A DNA stretch of 64,000 nt from Actinomycetospora callitridis. Lineage in GTDB: Bacteria > Actinomycetota > Actinomycetes > Mycobacteriales > Pseudonocardiaceae. Below, piece after piece: positions 11,498 through 19,741 of this stretch. A program made the translations under genes and the position numbers. The stretch lies in NCBI RefSeq assembly GCF_028737265.1, contig NZ_JAQZAK010000004.1, positions 496,001 to 560,000 of the forward strand, written 5' to 3'. Numbering within the stretch: position 1 is the first letter of the stretch; each line of letters starts with the position of its first letter. The notes under the pieces are model-generated. The model saw only the letters and a list, made by a program, of their open reading frames with translations, did not search any database and had not been told where the DNA came from.

Positions 11498-13009
11498 TCA
11501 GGCCCGCGTCGTGGAGTCGGGCGCGCCGACGACCTCGGTGTCGGCGTCCGCGTCGGCCTCCACCTGCGAGGACGGCGACGCGGGGTCGCTGGCGTCGCTG
11601 TCGGCGTCGGCCACCTGGCTCGCGTCGTCGGTCGGACCGGCGGCCGCGTCGGCACCCTCGGCCTCGGGGGCCTCCTCGTCGCCGGCGCCGCCGGTGCCGA
11701 AGAGCTCGGAGAGGTCGACCGGGTCGCCGTCGGGGCCGGTGATCGTGGCCGCCTGGACGACCGTGGCGAGCGCCTTGCCGCGACGGACGTCGGCGAAGAC
11801 CGCCCCCAGCTGGTTGGCCTGCTGCGCCTGCTGGATGTACTCCTCGGGGCTCACCCCGAAGCGCTGGGCCTGCATCATGATGCGTTCCATGAGCTCGTTC
11901 TGCTCCACCTGGACGTTCGCCTCGTCGGCGATCTTGTCCAGGAGCAGCTGCGTCTTCACCGCCTGCTCGGCGTTGGTGCGCAGCTCGGTGTCGAACTCCT
12001 CGCGGGTCTGACCCTGCGACTCGACGTACGAGTTGAGGCGCGCCTCGTCGTGGTCGAACTCGTGCACGGCCTCGTGGGCGCGGACGTCGACCTCGGACTG
12101 CACGACGGACTCGGGCAGCGGCACGTCGGCCTGCTCGAGGAGGGCGTCGAGCACGCGGTCGCGCGCCTGGCTGCCCTGCTCCATCTTCTTCACCCGGGCG
12201 AAGCGGCTGCGCAGGTCGTCCTTGAGCTCGTCGAGCGTGTCGAACTCGCTGGCGAGCTGGGCGAACTCGTCGTCGGCCTCGGGGAGCTGGCGCTCCTTGA
12301 CCTGCGAGACGGTGACCGTGACCTCGGACTCCTTGCCGGCGTGCTCACCGGCCACGAGCGTCGTCGTGAACTGCTTCGTGTCGCCGGAGCTCATGCCCTC
12401 GAGCGCCTCGTCGAGGCCCTCGATGAGCTGGCCGGAGCCGACCTCGTGGGACATGCCCGTGGTCTGCGCCTCCTCGACGGGCTCGCCGTCGACGGTGGCG
12501 GAGAGGTCGATGACGACGAAGTCGCCGCTCTTCGCGGGCCGCTCGACGCCGGTGAGCGTGCCGAAGCGCGCCTGCAGGCCCGTCAGCTGCTCGTCGACGT
12601 CGTCGTCGGTGACCTCGGCCGCGTCGACCGACACGGAGATGGACGAGTAGTCCGGCACCGTGATCTCGGGACGGATGTCGACCTCGGCCGTGAAGGCGAG
12701 CTTGTCGCCGTCCCCGATCTCGGTGACCTCGATGTCGGGCTGGCCCAGCGGCTGGACCTCGGCCTCCTCGACGGCCTCGCCGTACTTGGCGGGCACGGCC
12801 TCGTTGACGACCTCTTCGAGCACGACCCCACGACCGAGGCGCTGGTCGAGGATGCGGGCGGGCGCCTTCCCGGGCCGGAAGCCCGGGATGCGCACCTGCT
12901 GCGCGATCTTCTTGTAGGCCCGGTCGAAGTTGGGCTTGAGCTCGTCGAAGGGCACCTCGACGGCGAGTTTGACGCGCGTCGGCGACAGGTGCTCGACGGT
13001 GGACTTCAC
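11498..13009 (-). CDS. tig: Trigger factor, ribosome-bound chaperone and peptidyl-prolyl isomerase
   Basis: Trigger factor binds at the ribosome exit tunnel and protects nascent chains. The 503-residue protein has the ribosome-binding tail with the signature GFRPGKAPARI near residues 43-53, a central FKBP-type domain (SGDFVVIDLSATVDG) and the C-terminal chaperone arms ending near LATVVQAATI. After that comes an acidic, Ala/Asp-rich tail of about 75 residues, common in actinobacterial homologues. The GTG at 13009 (protein MKSTVEHLSPTRVKL) has a GAGGAGA ribosome site. It lies directly upstream of clpP1P2, as in mycobacteria. Confidence 0.97.
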   Translation of the reverse strand: MKSTVEHLSPTRVKLAVEVPFDELKPNFDRAYKKIAQQVRIPGFRPGKAPARILDQRLGRGVVLEEVVNEAVPAKYGEAVEEAEVQPLGQPDIEVTEIGDGDKLAFTAEVDIRPEITVPDYSSISVSVDAAEVTDDDVDEQLTGLQARFGTLTGVERPAKSGDFVVIDLSATVDGEPVEEAQTTGMSHEVGSGQLIEGLDEALEGMSSGDTKQFTTTLVAGEHAGKESEVTVTVSQVKERQLPEADDEFAQLASEFDTLDELKDDLRSRFARVKKMEQGSQARDRVLDALLEQADVPLPESVVQSEVDVRAHEAVHEFDHDEARLNSYVESQGQTREEFDTELRTNAEQAVKTQLLLDKIADEANVQVEQNELMERIMMQAQRFGVSPEEYIQQAQQANQLGAVFADVRRGKALATVVQAATITGPDGDPVDLSELFGTGGAGDEEAPEAEGADAAAGPTDDASQVADADSDASDPASPSSQVEADADADTEVVGAPDSTTRA

Positions 13010-13496
13010 TGGTCGGTCTCCTCGGGGCAGGGCATCGTGCTGGTGTCCGGCCCGTACGGCAGGCGTACGGACCGGTCGGGTCCGTGGCGTGACGCGGGAG
13101 GCCGCCCTCACCGCTCACGGTCGAGGAGCACCGGAGAACCGGAGCCTGTACCTGCTTTGCGCGCCCGCCCGGGCGTGGCGGCGAGTCTAGACGTGACCCC
13201 CGACCGCGCGCCGTGGCGCCCGGTCCGCGGCGTGTGGCGGACCACGTCCACCGCCGATCTCCGCGCGGCGACCGCCGATCTCACGATCCCTCACCGGCGC
13301 CTCCGGCGCCTCCGCGACGCGCGGACCGCCCGTCTCCCGCACCCGCCGACGCGTCGCTCGTCCGGAGGGCGACACGCCCGGAGATACCACCGTTCGGACC
13401 ACAACGACCCTCCCCGACGCAGCGTCCGGTCCCCGCGGTCCGGGCTGGCACGGTGGTGAGGCCGGCCCCCGCCGGGGCCCACCAGGAGGAGGAGCA
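13010..13496. other. Intergenic region between tig and a small basic ORF gene
   Basis: These 487 nt contain no gene I can support. Open frames through it on both strands are Arg/Pro-rich and lack family features. The segment must hold the divergent promoters of tig and of the gene set starting at 13497. A short repeat of CGGCGCCTC units is seen at about 13298-13312. Confidence 0.5.
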
Positions 13497-13601
13497 GTGA
13501 GCCGGATGAAGAAGATCCGCGGCAGCATCGAGCGCGCGCTCGAGACCTTCGAGGTGCTCGCCGGCTACGGCACCAAGCGCCGCAAGCGCACCCGGCGATG
13601 A
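13497..13601 (+). CDS. Small basic ORF, 34 residues, function unknown
   Basis: A GTG start preceded by the strong ribosome site AGGAGGAGGA opens a 34-residue frame beginning MSRMKKIRGSIERALETFE and ending in the very basic KRRKRTRR. An amphipathic helix followed by a cationic tail would fit a nucleic-acid or membrane contact. It ends 4 nt before the GTG of the pentapeptide gene, so the two are probably co-translated. The support is the ribosome site and the tight spacing; I recognise no family. Confidence 0.5.
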   Translation: MSRMKKIRGSIERALETFEVLAGYGTKRRKRTRR

Positions 13602-13605
13602 CGGG

Positions 13606-14430
13606 GTGAGCGGCGCGCCCGCGGGGTCTGCTCCGGAGTCGGCGGCACCGAGATCGGCGGACTGCTCCCGGTGCCTGGCGCTGTGCTGCGTCGGGCCGGC
13701 GTTCGCCGCCTCGGCCGACTTCGCGATCGACAAGCCGGCGGGCACGCCCTGCCCGCACCTGGGCGCCGACCACGCGTGCGGCATCCACGCCCAGCTGCAG
13801 GAGCGCGGCTTCCCGGGGTGCGTGACGTTCGACTGCTTCGGCGCCGGGCAGCAGGTCGTCGAGGTGACGTTCGGCGGCGCGTCCCGACGTGAGCCCGCGA
13901 TGTTCGCGGCGCTCGAGGTGCTGCGCCCGCTGCACGAGGTGCTCGCCCTGCTCGACGAGGCCGCCGGCCACCCAGCCTCCCCCACCCACGGCCCCGCGGC
14001 CGCCGATCTGCGCGCCCGTGTCGAGGAGATGGTCACCCGCGACGCCGACGCGCTCGCCGCCGTCGACGTGGGCGCCGTGCGGCGCGAGGCGGGCGCGGTG
14101 TTCGACGGCGTGGTGGCCGAGGCCCACGCGGGACTGCAGGGTCGCGACCTGCGCGGCGCCGACCTCGTCGGCCAGGACCTGCGCCGGCGCGACCTGCGCG
14201 CCGCCCGGCTGCGCGGCGCCCTGCTCCTGGGCGCCGACCTCCGCGGCGTCGACCTCGACCGTGCCGAGCTGCTCGGTGCCGACCTCCGCGGGGCCGACGT
14301 CCGGGGCGCGCGGCTCGCCGGCGCGCTGCTGCTCACCGGTCCCCAGCTCGTCGCGGCCCGGGGCGACGCCGCGACGACGGTCCCGGCGCACCTGCGACGC
14401 CCGCCGCACTGGATACCGTCCGCGCCGTGA
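13606..14430 (+). CDS. Pentapeptide-repeat protein with an N-terminal cysteine cluster
   Basis: The 274-residue protein has two parts. Residues about 18-88 hold eight or so cysteines, in [34 protein letters not shown], which resembles a YkgJ-like metal- or cluster-binding module. Residues about 185-245 are pentapeptide repeats of the A(D/N)LxG type ([20 protein letters not shown]), which fold as a right-handed beta helix. The function is unknown. It follows the 34-residue gene by 4 nt and overlaps ynfA by a 4-nt GTGA. Confidence 0.75.
   Translation: MSGAPAGSAPESAAPRSADCSRCLALCCVGPAFAASADFAIDKPAGTPCPHLGADHACGIHAQLQERGFPGCVTFDCFGAGQQVVEVTFGGASRREPAMFAALEVLRPLHEVLALLDEAAGHPASPTHGPAAADLRARVEEMVTRDADALAAVDVGAVRREAGAVFDGVVAEAHAGLQGRDLRGADLVGQDLRRRDLRAARLRGALLLGADLRGVDLDRAELLGADLRGADVRGARLAGALLLTGPQLVAARGDAATTVPAHLRRPPHWIPSAP
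14414..14419 (+). promoter_or_regulatory. -10-like box TACCGT, leaderless layout for the ynfA-type gene
   Basis: TACCGT lies inside the end of the pentapeptide gene and ends 7 nt before the GTG of the UPF0060 gene. This spacing is shared with many genes in this window. Confidence 0.35.
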
Positions 14431-14753
14431 CGCTCCGGTCGATCGGGCTCTTCCTGCTCGCGGCGGTCCTCGAGATCGGCGGGGCCTGGCTCGTCTGGCA
14501 GGCCCTGCGCGAGGGGCGGGCGTGGTGGTTCGCGGCGGTCGGCGTGCTCGCCCTCGGCCTCTACGGCTTCGTCGCCGCCTTCCAGCCCGACGCCGCGTTC
14601 GGCCGGGTGCTCGCCGCATACGGCGGCGTCTTCGTCGCCGGGTCACTGGCCTGGGGCGTGGTCCTCGACGGCTACCGGCCCGACCGCTACGACGTCCTCG
14701 GCGCCCTGATCTGCCTCGCCGGGGTCGGCGTGATCATGTACGCGCCCCGCTGA
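14427..14753 (+). CDS. YnfA/UPF0060 family membrane protein
   Basis: This 108-residue protein has four membrane spans and the family phrases [43 protein letters not shown] and [17 protein letters not shown]. YnfA proteins resemble small multidrug-resistance carriers but their substrate is not established. The GTG start overlaps the upstream stop. Its 3' end overlaps the convergent DUF4180 gene by 20 nt. Confidence 0.93.
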   Translation: MTLRSIGLFLLAAVLEIGGAWLVWQALREGRAWWFAAVGVLALGLYGFVAAFQPDAAFGRVLAAYGGVFVAGSLAWGVVLDGYRPDRYDVLGALICLAGVGVIMYAPR

Positions 14754-15111
14754 GGCGGCGGTCCAGCTCCTCGAGGTCGTCGACGAACCACAGCTCGCGA
14801 CCCTCGTTCGCCTCGCGCACCCAGTCGGCCACGGGACCCGACGACTCGCCGTGGTGGTCGAGGGGCCCCACCACGACGAGGCGCACGCGGTAGTTCACGA
14901 ACTTCTGCACCACCGCCCCGGCGACCCCGCTCGCCAGACGCGTGAACGCGGGGTCGAGCCGCGCGACCGGCACGGCGACGAGCTCGGCCTCCTCGCCGAA
15001 GGCGTCCCCGATGACGTCGAGGGCGCTCTGCTCGTCGCCGATCACCGGGCCGGTCTCGGGGAGGACGAGGACCCGCACACCGTGGCGCACGGACGTCGTG
15101 TTCGGGGTCAT
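14734..15111 (-). CDS. DUF4180 domain protein
   Basis: The 125-residue protein matches DUF4180 as I recall it: [17 protein letters not shown], then [37 protein letters not shown]. These proteins are cytoplasmic and uncharacterised. The fold resembles STAS-like small domains. No clear ribosome site precedes the ATG. It converges on ynfA with a 20-nt overlap. Confidence 0.8.
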   Translation of the reverse strand: MTPNTTSVRHGVRVLVLPETGPVIGDEQSALDVIGDAFGEEAELVAVPVARLDPAFTRLASGVAGAVVQKFVNYRVRLVVVGPLDHHGESSGPVADWVREANEGRELWFVDDLEELDRRLSGART

Positions 15112-15151
15112 GCCCCGACCCCACCAGGACCGGGCCCGGCGGGCGAGCGGA

Positions 15152-15553
15152 TTACATCGTCGGGGCGTCCGGGTCCGAGCCGTCGCCGACGAAGTGGATG
15201 TCGAACGGCTTGTTCGTGATGAACAGGAACGTGACGTCCTGGTCCTGCGTCGCCCCGTGCTGCATCACGCCGCCCTCGGGGAACCAGACGAAACTGCCCG
15301 CCGGGTAGTCGCCCTGGTGGGTGTTCAGCACGCCCTCGAGGACGTACACGCCGTGCGCGCACGAGTGGCTGTGCCAGGGGTTGGTGAAGCCGGCCCGGTA
15401 GACCATCTTCAGCACCATCATCCCGGTCTCCGGGTCGTCCACGAGCGGGACGTGCTCCAGGTTCGCCCCGATGAACTCCACCGGGAAGCCCTGCCAGGAG
15501 GCGGACGTGGTGTCGACGACGGTCAGCTCGACGGGCGTGCTCGGGGTGCTCAC
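15152..15553 (-). CDS. Cupin-domain protein
   Basis: This 133-residue protein is a single small cupin barrel. Metal ligands are likely in NPWHSHSCAHGVYVLEG (two His and a later Glu) and in GGVMQHG. Such proteins bind metals and act as dioxygenases, isomerases or sensors, and nothing here narrows that down. The GTG at 15553 has an AGGAGG ribosome site 7 nt away; longer upstream reading is not conserved. It stands alone, 40 nt from the DUF4180 start. Confidence 0.8.
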   Translation of the reverse strand: MSTPSTPVELTVVDTTSASWQGFPVEFIGANLEHVPLVDDPETGMMVLKMVYRAGFTNPWHSHSCAHGVYVLEGVLNTHQGDYPAGSFVWFPEGGVMQHGATQDQDVTFLFITNKPFDIHFVGDGSDPDAPTM

Positions 15554-15824
15554 GGGGCCTCCTGGCGGGGTGCGGGGGTCCGCCCGCCTCGCCGCGAGCA
15601 GAGGGCTCACGGTGGTGGCTCCGGCTCGGGTCCACAAGGTCCGGTCGGCGCAGCAGGAGTTCCGTACCCCGGCGGCGGCCTGTCCGGCGAGGCCGTGACA
15701 TCGACCCGGTGGAGCACCGGGAGCGATCATGAGCTGTGGAGGCGCCGGGAAGGATCGTTCCGGGGAGCTCCCGCGGGCCCCGCTCTGAAGGGGTGACCGC
15801 CGGGTTCGTGCAGGTCGCACTCGG

Positions 15825-15898
15825 TCGGGGTGGCGGGATTCGAACCCACGGCCCCTCGCTCCCAAAGCGAGTGCGCTACCAAGCTGCGCTACACCCCG
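15825..15898 (-). tRNA. tRNA-Pro (anticodon TGG)
   Basis: The reverse complement folds as a standard cloverleaf. Acceptor CGGGGTG pairs with CACCCCG, the D arm is GCGC-AGCTTGGTA-GCGC, the anticodon stem CTCGC/GCGAG holds loop TTTGGGA, and the T arm is GTGGG-TTCGAAT-CCCGC. The discriminator is A, as expected for proline. The CCA end is not encoded. Confidence 0.97.
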
Positions 15899-16007
15899 TG
15901 CGAGGGAGTCTAGGGGCGTGGCGCGGGCCGCGGAGGCGACGGTGCCTCCCGGCCGCGTGCCGTGCGCGTCGCTGCAGCGACGCGCCCGGTACCGAACGTC
16001 GTGACGG

Positions 16008-16073
16008 CTAGTCCAGACCGCGGACGATGTGCTCGTCGTCGATGCTGTCGGCGTCCCTGATCTCCGTGTTCAT
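16008..16073 (-). CDS. Candidate 21-residue acidic peptide gene
   Basis: The frame MNTEIRDADSIDDEH... ends VRGLD and has 21 residues, seven of them Asp or Glu. The ATG is preceded by the purine-rich ribosome-site-like stretch GGAGAGGAGCCGGAG. About 60-75 nt upstream there is a CsoR-like palindrome, and farther upstream a pair of direct repeats. It resembles a leader peptide or a small regulated peptide more than a chance frame, but I know no homologue. Confidence 0.35.
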   Translation of the reverse strand: MNTEIRDADSIDDEHIVRGLD

Positions 16074-16128
16074 CTCCGGCTCCTCTCCCGATCGCGTGCC
16101 GGTCTTCTCATCGTGACGAGGAGTAGAG

Positions 16129-16148
16129 CCCTACCGGGGGGTATCGGT
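16129..16148 (-). promoter_or_regulatory. CsoR-like operator palindrome
   Basis: The segment contains TACCGGGGGGTATCGG. TACC and GGTA flank a run of G, the pattern seen in binding sites of CsoR/RcnR-family metal sensors (TACCC...GGGTA type). It lies in the promoter region of the 21-residue frame at 16008-16073. No CsoR gene is in the window. Confidence 0.35.
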
Positions 16149-16166
16149 AAGAGGTCACGTTCTACT

Positions 16167-16190
16167 GATCGGTCAAGTCGATCGGTCAAG
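16167..16190. repeat. Tandem direct repeat GATCGGTCAAG, 13-bp period
   Basis: GATCGGTCAAG occurs twice, at 16167-16177 and 16180-16190, separated by TC. On the minus strand each copy reads CTTGACCGATC, so each contains a TTGACC that could serve as a -35. The pair could also be a regulator site upstream of the small peptide frame. Confidence 0.5.
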
Positions 16191-16381
16191 ACCTGACCGT
16201 GGGACACCGGGCAACCTCCGGGTCCGCCGCCGCCGAGATCGCTGTTCCGGTGACGAACCACCGCAGATCTGCGAGGTCCCGTCACCGACATCGTGATCAT
16301 GGAAGCCGCCCGCAGCACTCCCCACCGATCGGGGTGGCGCGGGGGCGTCCGCTACGGTGGTCTCGGGCCGGTTGGCCCGCC

Positions 16382-16452
16382 GCGGGCGTAGCTCAATGGT
16401 AGAGCCCCAGTCTTCCAAACTGGCTACGCGGGTTCGATTCCCGTCGCCCGCT
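16382..16452 (+). tRNA. tRNA-Gly (anticodon TCC)
   Basis: The 71-nt sequence folds well. Acceptor GCGGGCG pairs with CGCCCGC, the D arm is GCTC-AATGGTA-GAGC, the anticodon stem CCAGT/ACTGG encloses CTTCCAA, and the T arm is GCGGG-TTCGATT-CCCGT. The discriminator is T, as usual for bacterial tRNA-Gly. CCA is not encoded. Confidence 0.97.
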
Positions 16453-16608
16453 CCGTGGTCGCGCTCCGGCGCCCTCCTCGTCCTCTGCGCCATTCGAGTC
16501 GTCTGGTTGAGGCCGGGCTGTCCGGAGTGTCACCCTTCGTGATTGGCGACGGAGTCCCTCTCACTCGCGCGGAGTGGGTGGCGACGTCGTGGACCCGGAG
16601 GTCCGACC

Positions 16609-16935
16609 ATGACGCTCTACCTGACCCGGTTCAGCTACACACCGGAGACCTGGGCGAGGTTGTCGCAGCAGCCGGAGGATCGACGCGAGGCTGCTCGCAC
16701 GTACATCGAGGCGGCGGGCGGGAAGCTCCACGGCTTCTGGTACGCCCTCGGCGAGTACGACGGCTACAACCTCTGGGAGGCGCCGGACAACGTGTCGATG
16801 GCCGCTGTCGCCCTGGCGATCTCGGGTGGCGGGGCGCTCAGCAAGTACGAGACGACCGTGTTGCTGACGGTCGAGGAGACGATGCAGGCGATGGAGCGCG
16901 CCCAGGAGATCCGGTACCGCCCGCCGGGGACGTGA
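16609..16935 (+). CDS. GYD-domain protein
   Basis: This 108-residue protein matches the GYD family of small ferredoxin-like domains: TLYLTRFSYTPETWARL, then GEYDGYNLWEAPDN, ending with EEIRYRPPG-like residues. The GYD-type motif is the EYDGYN loop. These proteins may bind small ligands or oligomerise, and their function is unknown. The ATG at 16609 has GGAGGT 6-7 nt upstream; an earlier GTG at 16543 would add unconserved residues. It converges on the MFS gene with a 30-nt gap. Confidence 0.8.
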   Translation: MTLYLTRFSYTPETWARLSQQPEDRREAARTYIEAAGGKLHGFWYALGEYDGYNLWEAPDNVSMAAVALAISGGGALSKYETTVLLTVEETMQAMERAQEIRYRPPGT

Positions 16936-16965
16936 CGGGGGCGAGGAGCGAGCCGCGCGATCGTG

Positions 16966-18219
16966 TCACCGCTGCCTCTCACCGAGGTCCTGCCGCCGCG
17001 CGGCACGCCGGCTGTCGACCGTGGAGAGAACGATCATGAGCGCGGTGAGGGCGAGGGCCCCGAGGGCGGTCGCCGACAGCGCCGTGTCGAGCGGGAGCAC
17101 GGCCGTGAGGACCCCGACCAGCAGGGTCGGGAGTCCGGCGCCCAGGTAGAAGGCGGAGTAGACGGCGGCGGCCGTGCCGCTCGCCCGCCCGGGTGGCGCC
17201 ATCGTGGCGACGATGGTGGTCGCCCCGCTGTAGAGCAGCCCGTTGGCCAGGCCCGCGACGACGCAGGCCACCAGGACCGCGACGAGGGAGTTCACGCCGG
17301 GCGCGAGGACCACGAGCGAGACGGCCAGGGCGACCAGGCCCACGAGCTGGGCGCGACGGGGGCCCAGCCGGGTGAGCGCGGGGACGGTCAGCGTCGAACA
17401 GAGCAGGAGCGCCGCGGTGAGACCTCCGGCCGCGAGCGGGTCACCCAGGCCGAGGAAGCGCTCGGCGACCGAGGAGATCAGCCCGAGGAAGAGCCCGACC
17501 ACGGCCCAGCCGAGGAAGCCGTTCACGGCCGCGACGACGAGGGCCCGCCGGACGGTGGGGGTCATGCCGGGGGCGCCGTCGGGGTCCGCGGCGGCCACCC
17601 CGTCGTCGGTCGAGGGCCCGGGCCCACGGACGCTGCGGAGCCCGAGGAAGACGACGGCGAGCAGCACCAGGTTCACGCCGAAGGGCAGGACGCCGGGACC
17701 CGGGCCGTACCCGGTGAGCGCGCCCCCGAGGACGGGGCCCAGGCCCGTGCCGAGGATGAACACCGTCGCCGACACCAGGCCTGCGCGCACCTTGTCCGCG
17801 CCGCTGGTGGCGACCGCGACCCCGGCGCCGGTGATGACGGCGAGCGCGATGCCGTAGGCGACACGACCGACGATCAGCCAGGCGGTGCTCGTCGCGAGGG
17901 CCAGGGCGATCGATCCGACGGCAGCGATGGCGATGCCGCAGCGCATGACCCGGCGGGGGGACAGCCGGTCGCCCAGGGGACCCAGCAGATACACCGCGGG
18001 AACGCTGACGAGGGGATAGACCGCGTAGATGGCCGTCAACGTGACGTCGCTGAAGCCGAGCTGTGCCTGGTAGCCGGGGTAGAGAGGGCTCGGGATGCCG
18101 GCGCCGGCGGCGCCCAGGGCGAGCAGCGCGAGCGCCCACGCCCGTGCGGACCGTGACGGGGTCCGGGACGGGCTCCGCACGGCCGCTGTCGTGGCCGGCG
18201 AGGATGCGGAGGCGCTCAT
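16966..18219 (-). CDS. MFS transporter, drug-efflux-like
   Basis: This 417-residue protein has 12 predicted spans in two halves. The loop 2-3 motif GPLGDRLSPRRVMRCG is the MFS motif A, and GAGIPSPLYPGYQAQLGFSD near the first span is typical of a large actinobacterial DHA1-like family. The substrate is unknown. The ATG at 18219 was preferred to a GTG six bases earlier. It diverges from a LysR gene, with 72 nt between the start codons, a common layout in which the regulator controls the efflux gene. Confidence 0.8.
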   Translation of the reverse strand: MSASASSPATTAAVRSPSRTPSRSARAWALALLALGAAGAGIPSPLYPGYQAQLGFSDVTLTAIYAVYPLVSVPAVYLLGPLGDRLSPRRVMRCGIAIAAVGSIALALATSTAWLIVGRVAYGIALAVITGAGVAVATSGADKVRAGLVSATVFILGTGLGPVLGGALTGYGPGPGVLPFGVNLVLLAVVFLGLRSVRGPGPSTDDGVAAADPDGAPGMTPTVRRALVVAAVNGFLGWAVVGLFLGLISSVAERFLGLGDPLAAGGLTAALLLCSTLTVPALTRLGPRRAQLVGLVALAVSLVVLAPGVNSLVAVLVACVVAGLANGLLYSGATTIVATMAPPGRASGTAAAVYSAFYLGAGLPTLLVGVLTAVLPLDTALSATALGALALTALMIVLSTVDSRRAARRQDLGERQR

Positions 18220-18278
18220 GACCACGACGATCCGTGGGTGCGGGCGTTAGCACCAGCGCACGTTTCTACACCGAGCGC

Positions 18279-18291
18279 GTAGCATCGCTAC
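18279..18291 (+). promoter_or_regulatory. Palindrome overlapping a -10-like box before the lysR-type gene
   Basis: GTAGC-ATC-GCTAC is a perfect 5-bp inverted repeat. It includes the -10-like TAGCAT (18280-18285), which ends 6 nt before the ATG. It could be an autoregulatory site for the LysR protein in the divergent MFS/LysR region. Confidence 0.4.
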
Positions 18292-19197
18292 ATGATCGAT
18301 CCTCGGTTGAGGACGCTTCAGCTCGTGGCCCACCACGGCTCGGTGAGTGCGGCGGCCAGGGCGTTGCACTTCACCTCGTCCGCGGTGTCCCAGCAGTTGC
18401 GCGGGCTCTCCGACGAGCTCGGGGTGGCGCTGGTGCGGCAGGTCGGGCGTCGGATGGAGCCCACGGCGGCCGGGCACGTCCTGCTGCGTCACGCCGAGGC
18501 GTTGCACGCCCGCGCCGAGGTCGCGCGCGCGGAGCTGGCCGGCGCCGAGGACGCGCCGGGCACGATCGGCCTGTGCGGGTTCTCCACCGCGGCGACGAGG
18601 TTCCTCGTCCCCACGGCCGCCGCGCTGCGCGAGCGCTTCCCCGAGCTGGTGATCCAGGTCGTCGAGGCGGAACCGGCGCGCTGCATCGATCTGTTGCTCG
18701 CCGGTGACTGCGACCTCGCGCTGCTCGTGGTCGACGACCGTGTCCCGCCCGAGACCGACCAGCGCTTCGAGCAGCACGCCGTGCTCGACGACCCGATCGA
18801 CCTCGCCGTCCCGGTCGGGCACCACCTCACCACCCGGTCCGAGGTGACGCTGCGCGACGCCGCCGCCGAGTCGTGGATCACCTGCCGTCCCGACAGCGCC
18901 TATCACCGCCTCACCCTCGCCGCGTGCCAGGCGGCCGGCTTCCGCCCGACCGTCGCCCACTACGCCGACGAGTGGGACACCGGGACGGCACTGGTCGCCC
19001 ACGGCTTCGGGATCTTCATGCTGCCCCGGCTGGCCCCGGTGCACCCCGGCACCGACGTGGTGCGTCTGCGCCTGAGCGGGACGGCGGCCCCCGTCCGGCG
19101 GATCGTGGCCGTGACCCGCGCGGGCGGCGCCGCCCAGCCCGTGATCGGGCACGCGTTGACGTCGATCACGAGGGCGGCCGAGTCGATCTCGGCATGA
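18292..19197 (+). CDS. LysR-family transcriptional regulator
   Basis: The 301-residue protein has an N-terminal winged helix-turn-helix (LQLVAHHGSVSAAARALHFTSSAVSQQLRGLSDELG, residues 9-43, quoted here in part: SVSAAARALHFTSSAVSQQ) and a periplasmic-binding-like effector domain from about residue 90. The effector is unknown. The arrangement suggests control of the divergent MFS transporter at 16966-18219. It seems to have a leaderless mRNA from the TAGCAT box just upstream. Confidence 0.9.
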   Translation: MIDPRLRTLQLVAHHGSVSAAARALHFTSSAVSQQLRGLSDELGVALVRQVGRRMEPTAAGHVLLRHAEALHARAEVARAELAGAEDAPGTIGLCGFSTAATRFLVPTAAALRERFPELVIQVVEAEPARCIDLLLAGDCDLALLVVDDRVPPETDQRFEQHAVLDDPIDLAVPVGHHLTTRSEVTLRDAAAESWITCRPDSAYHRLTLAACQAAGFRPTVAHYADEWDTGTALVAHGFGIFMLPRLAPVHPGTDVVRLRLSGTAAPVRRIVAVTRAGGAAQPVIGHALTSITRAAESISA

Positions 19198-19250
19198 ACC
19201 CGCGGGCCCCGTCCGGAACCCCGCCCGGGTCCCCGCGCGACCATGGCCCG

Positions 19251-19625
19251 GTGATCGGTCTCGGAGCGTTCGTCCTGGGCACGCCGGACCCGGCGCGGCT
19301 CGCCGCGTTCTACCGCGAGCTCCTGGGCTGGACCACCGTCGAGGGGGGCGACCCCACGTTCCTCCGCCTCCGCGCGCCCGAGCAGGAGCGCCCGGGCCTG
19401 AGCTTCCAGCTCGAGCCCGACCACGTCGCGCCCACCTGGCCGCCGCGGGCGGGCACGCAGCAGATGCAGGCGCACCTGGACCTGCTCGTCGACGACCTCG
19501 GGCACGAGGCTGCGCGCGCCGAGTCCCTCGGCGCCACCCGCGAGGAGCACCAACCGGCGGACGGGGTGGTCGTCATGCGCGACCCCCACGGGCACCCGTT
19601 CTGCCTCTTCCTCCCCGGTCACTGA
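19251..19625 (+). CDS. VOC-superfamily protein (glyoxalase/bleomycin-resistance-like)
   Basis: About 124 residues form one vicinal-oxygen-chelate unit: GLGAFVLGTPDPARLAAFYRELLGW, then QMQAHLDLLVDDL and the end MRDPHGHPFCLFLPGH. The His in AHLDL and the Glu or Asp positions are the usual metal ligands. The reaction is unknown. The GTG at 19251 gives the family-like N-terminus. An ATG at 19194 that overlaps the LysR stop (ATGA) would add 19 residues and would mean translational coupling; both are possible. Confidence 0.75.
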   Translation: MIGLGAFVLGTPDPARLAAFYRELLGWTTVEGGDPTFLRLRAPEQERPGLSFQLEPDHVAPTWPPRAGTQQMQAHLDLLVDDLGHEAARAESLGATREEHQPADGVVVMRDPHGHPFCLFLPGH

Positions 19626-19741
19626 GCGGGACACCGAGGGGCACACCTCCACGAACGGGTGCACGCCGCCGGGACGAGGGCGGGGCGACTTCCCCGGTCC
19701 CGTACGCTCGGTGACCGGGCGACGGGACAGGAGACGATCTC

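Noticed and set aside
13213..13500. A plus-strand frame of 95 codons upstream of the small basic gene
   Set aside because: Pro/Arg/Ala-rich with no motif, no ribosome site, and its end overlaps the better supported GTG at 13497.
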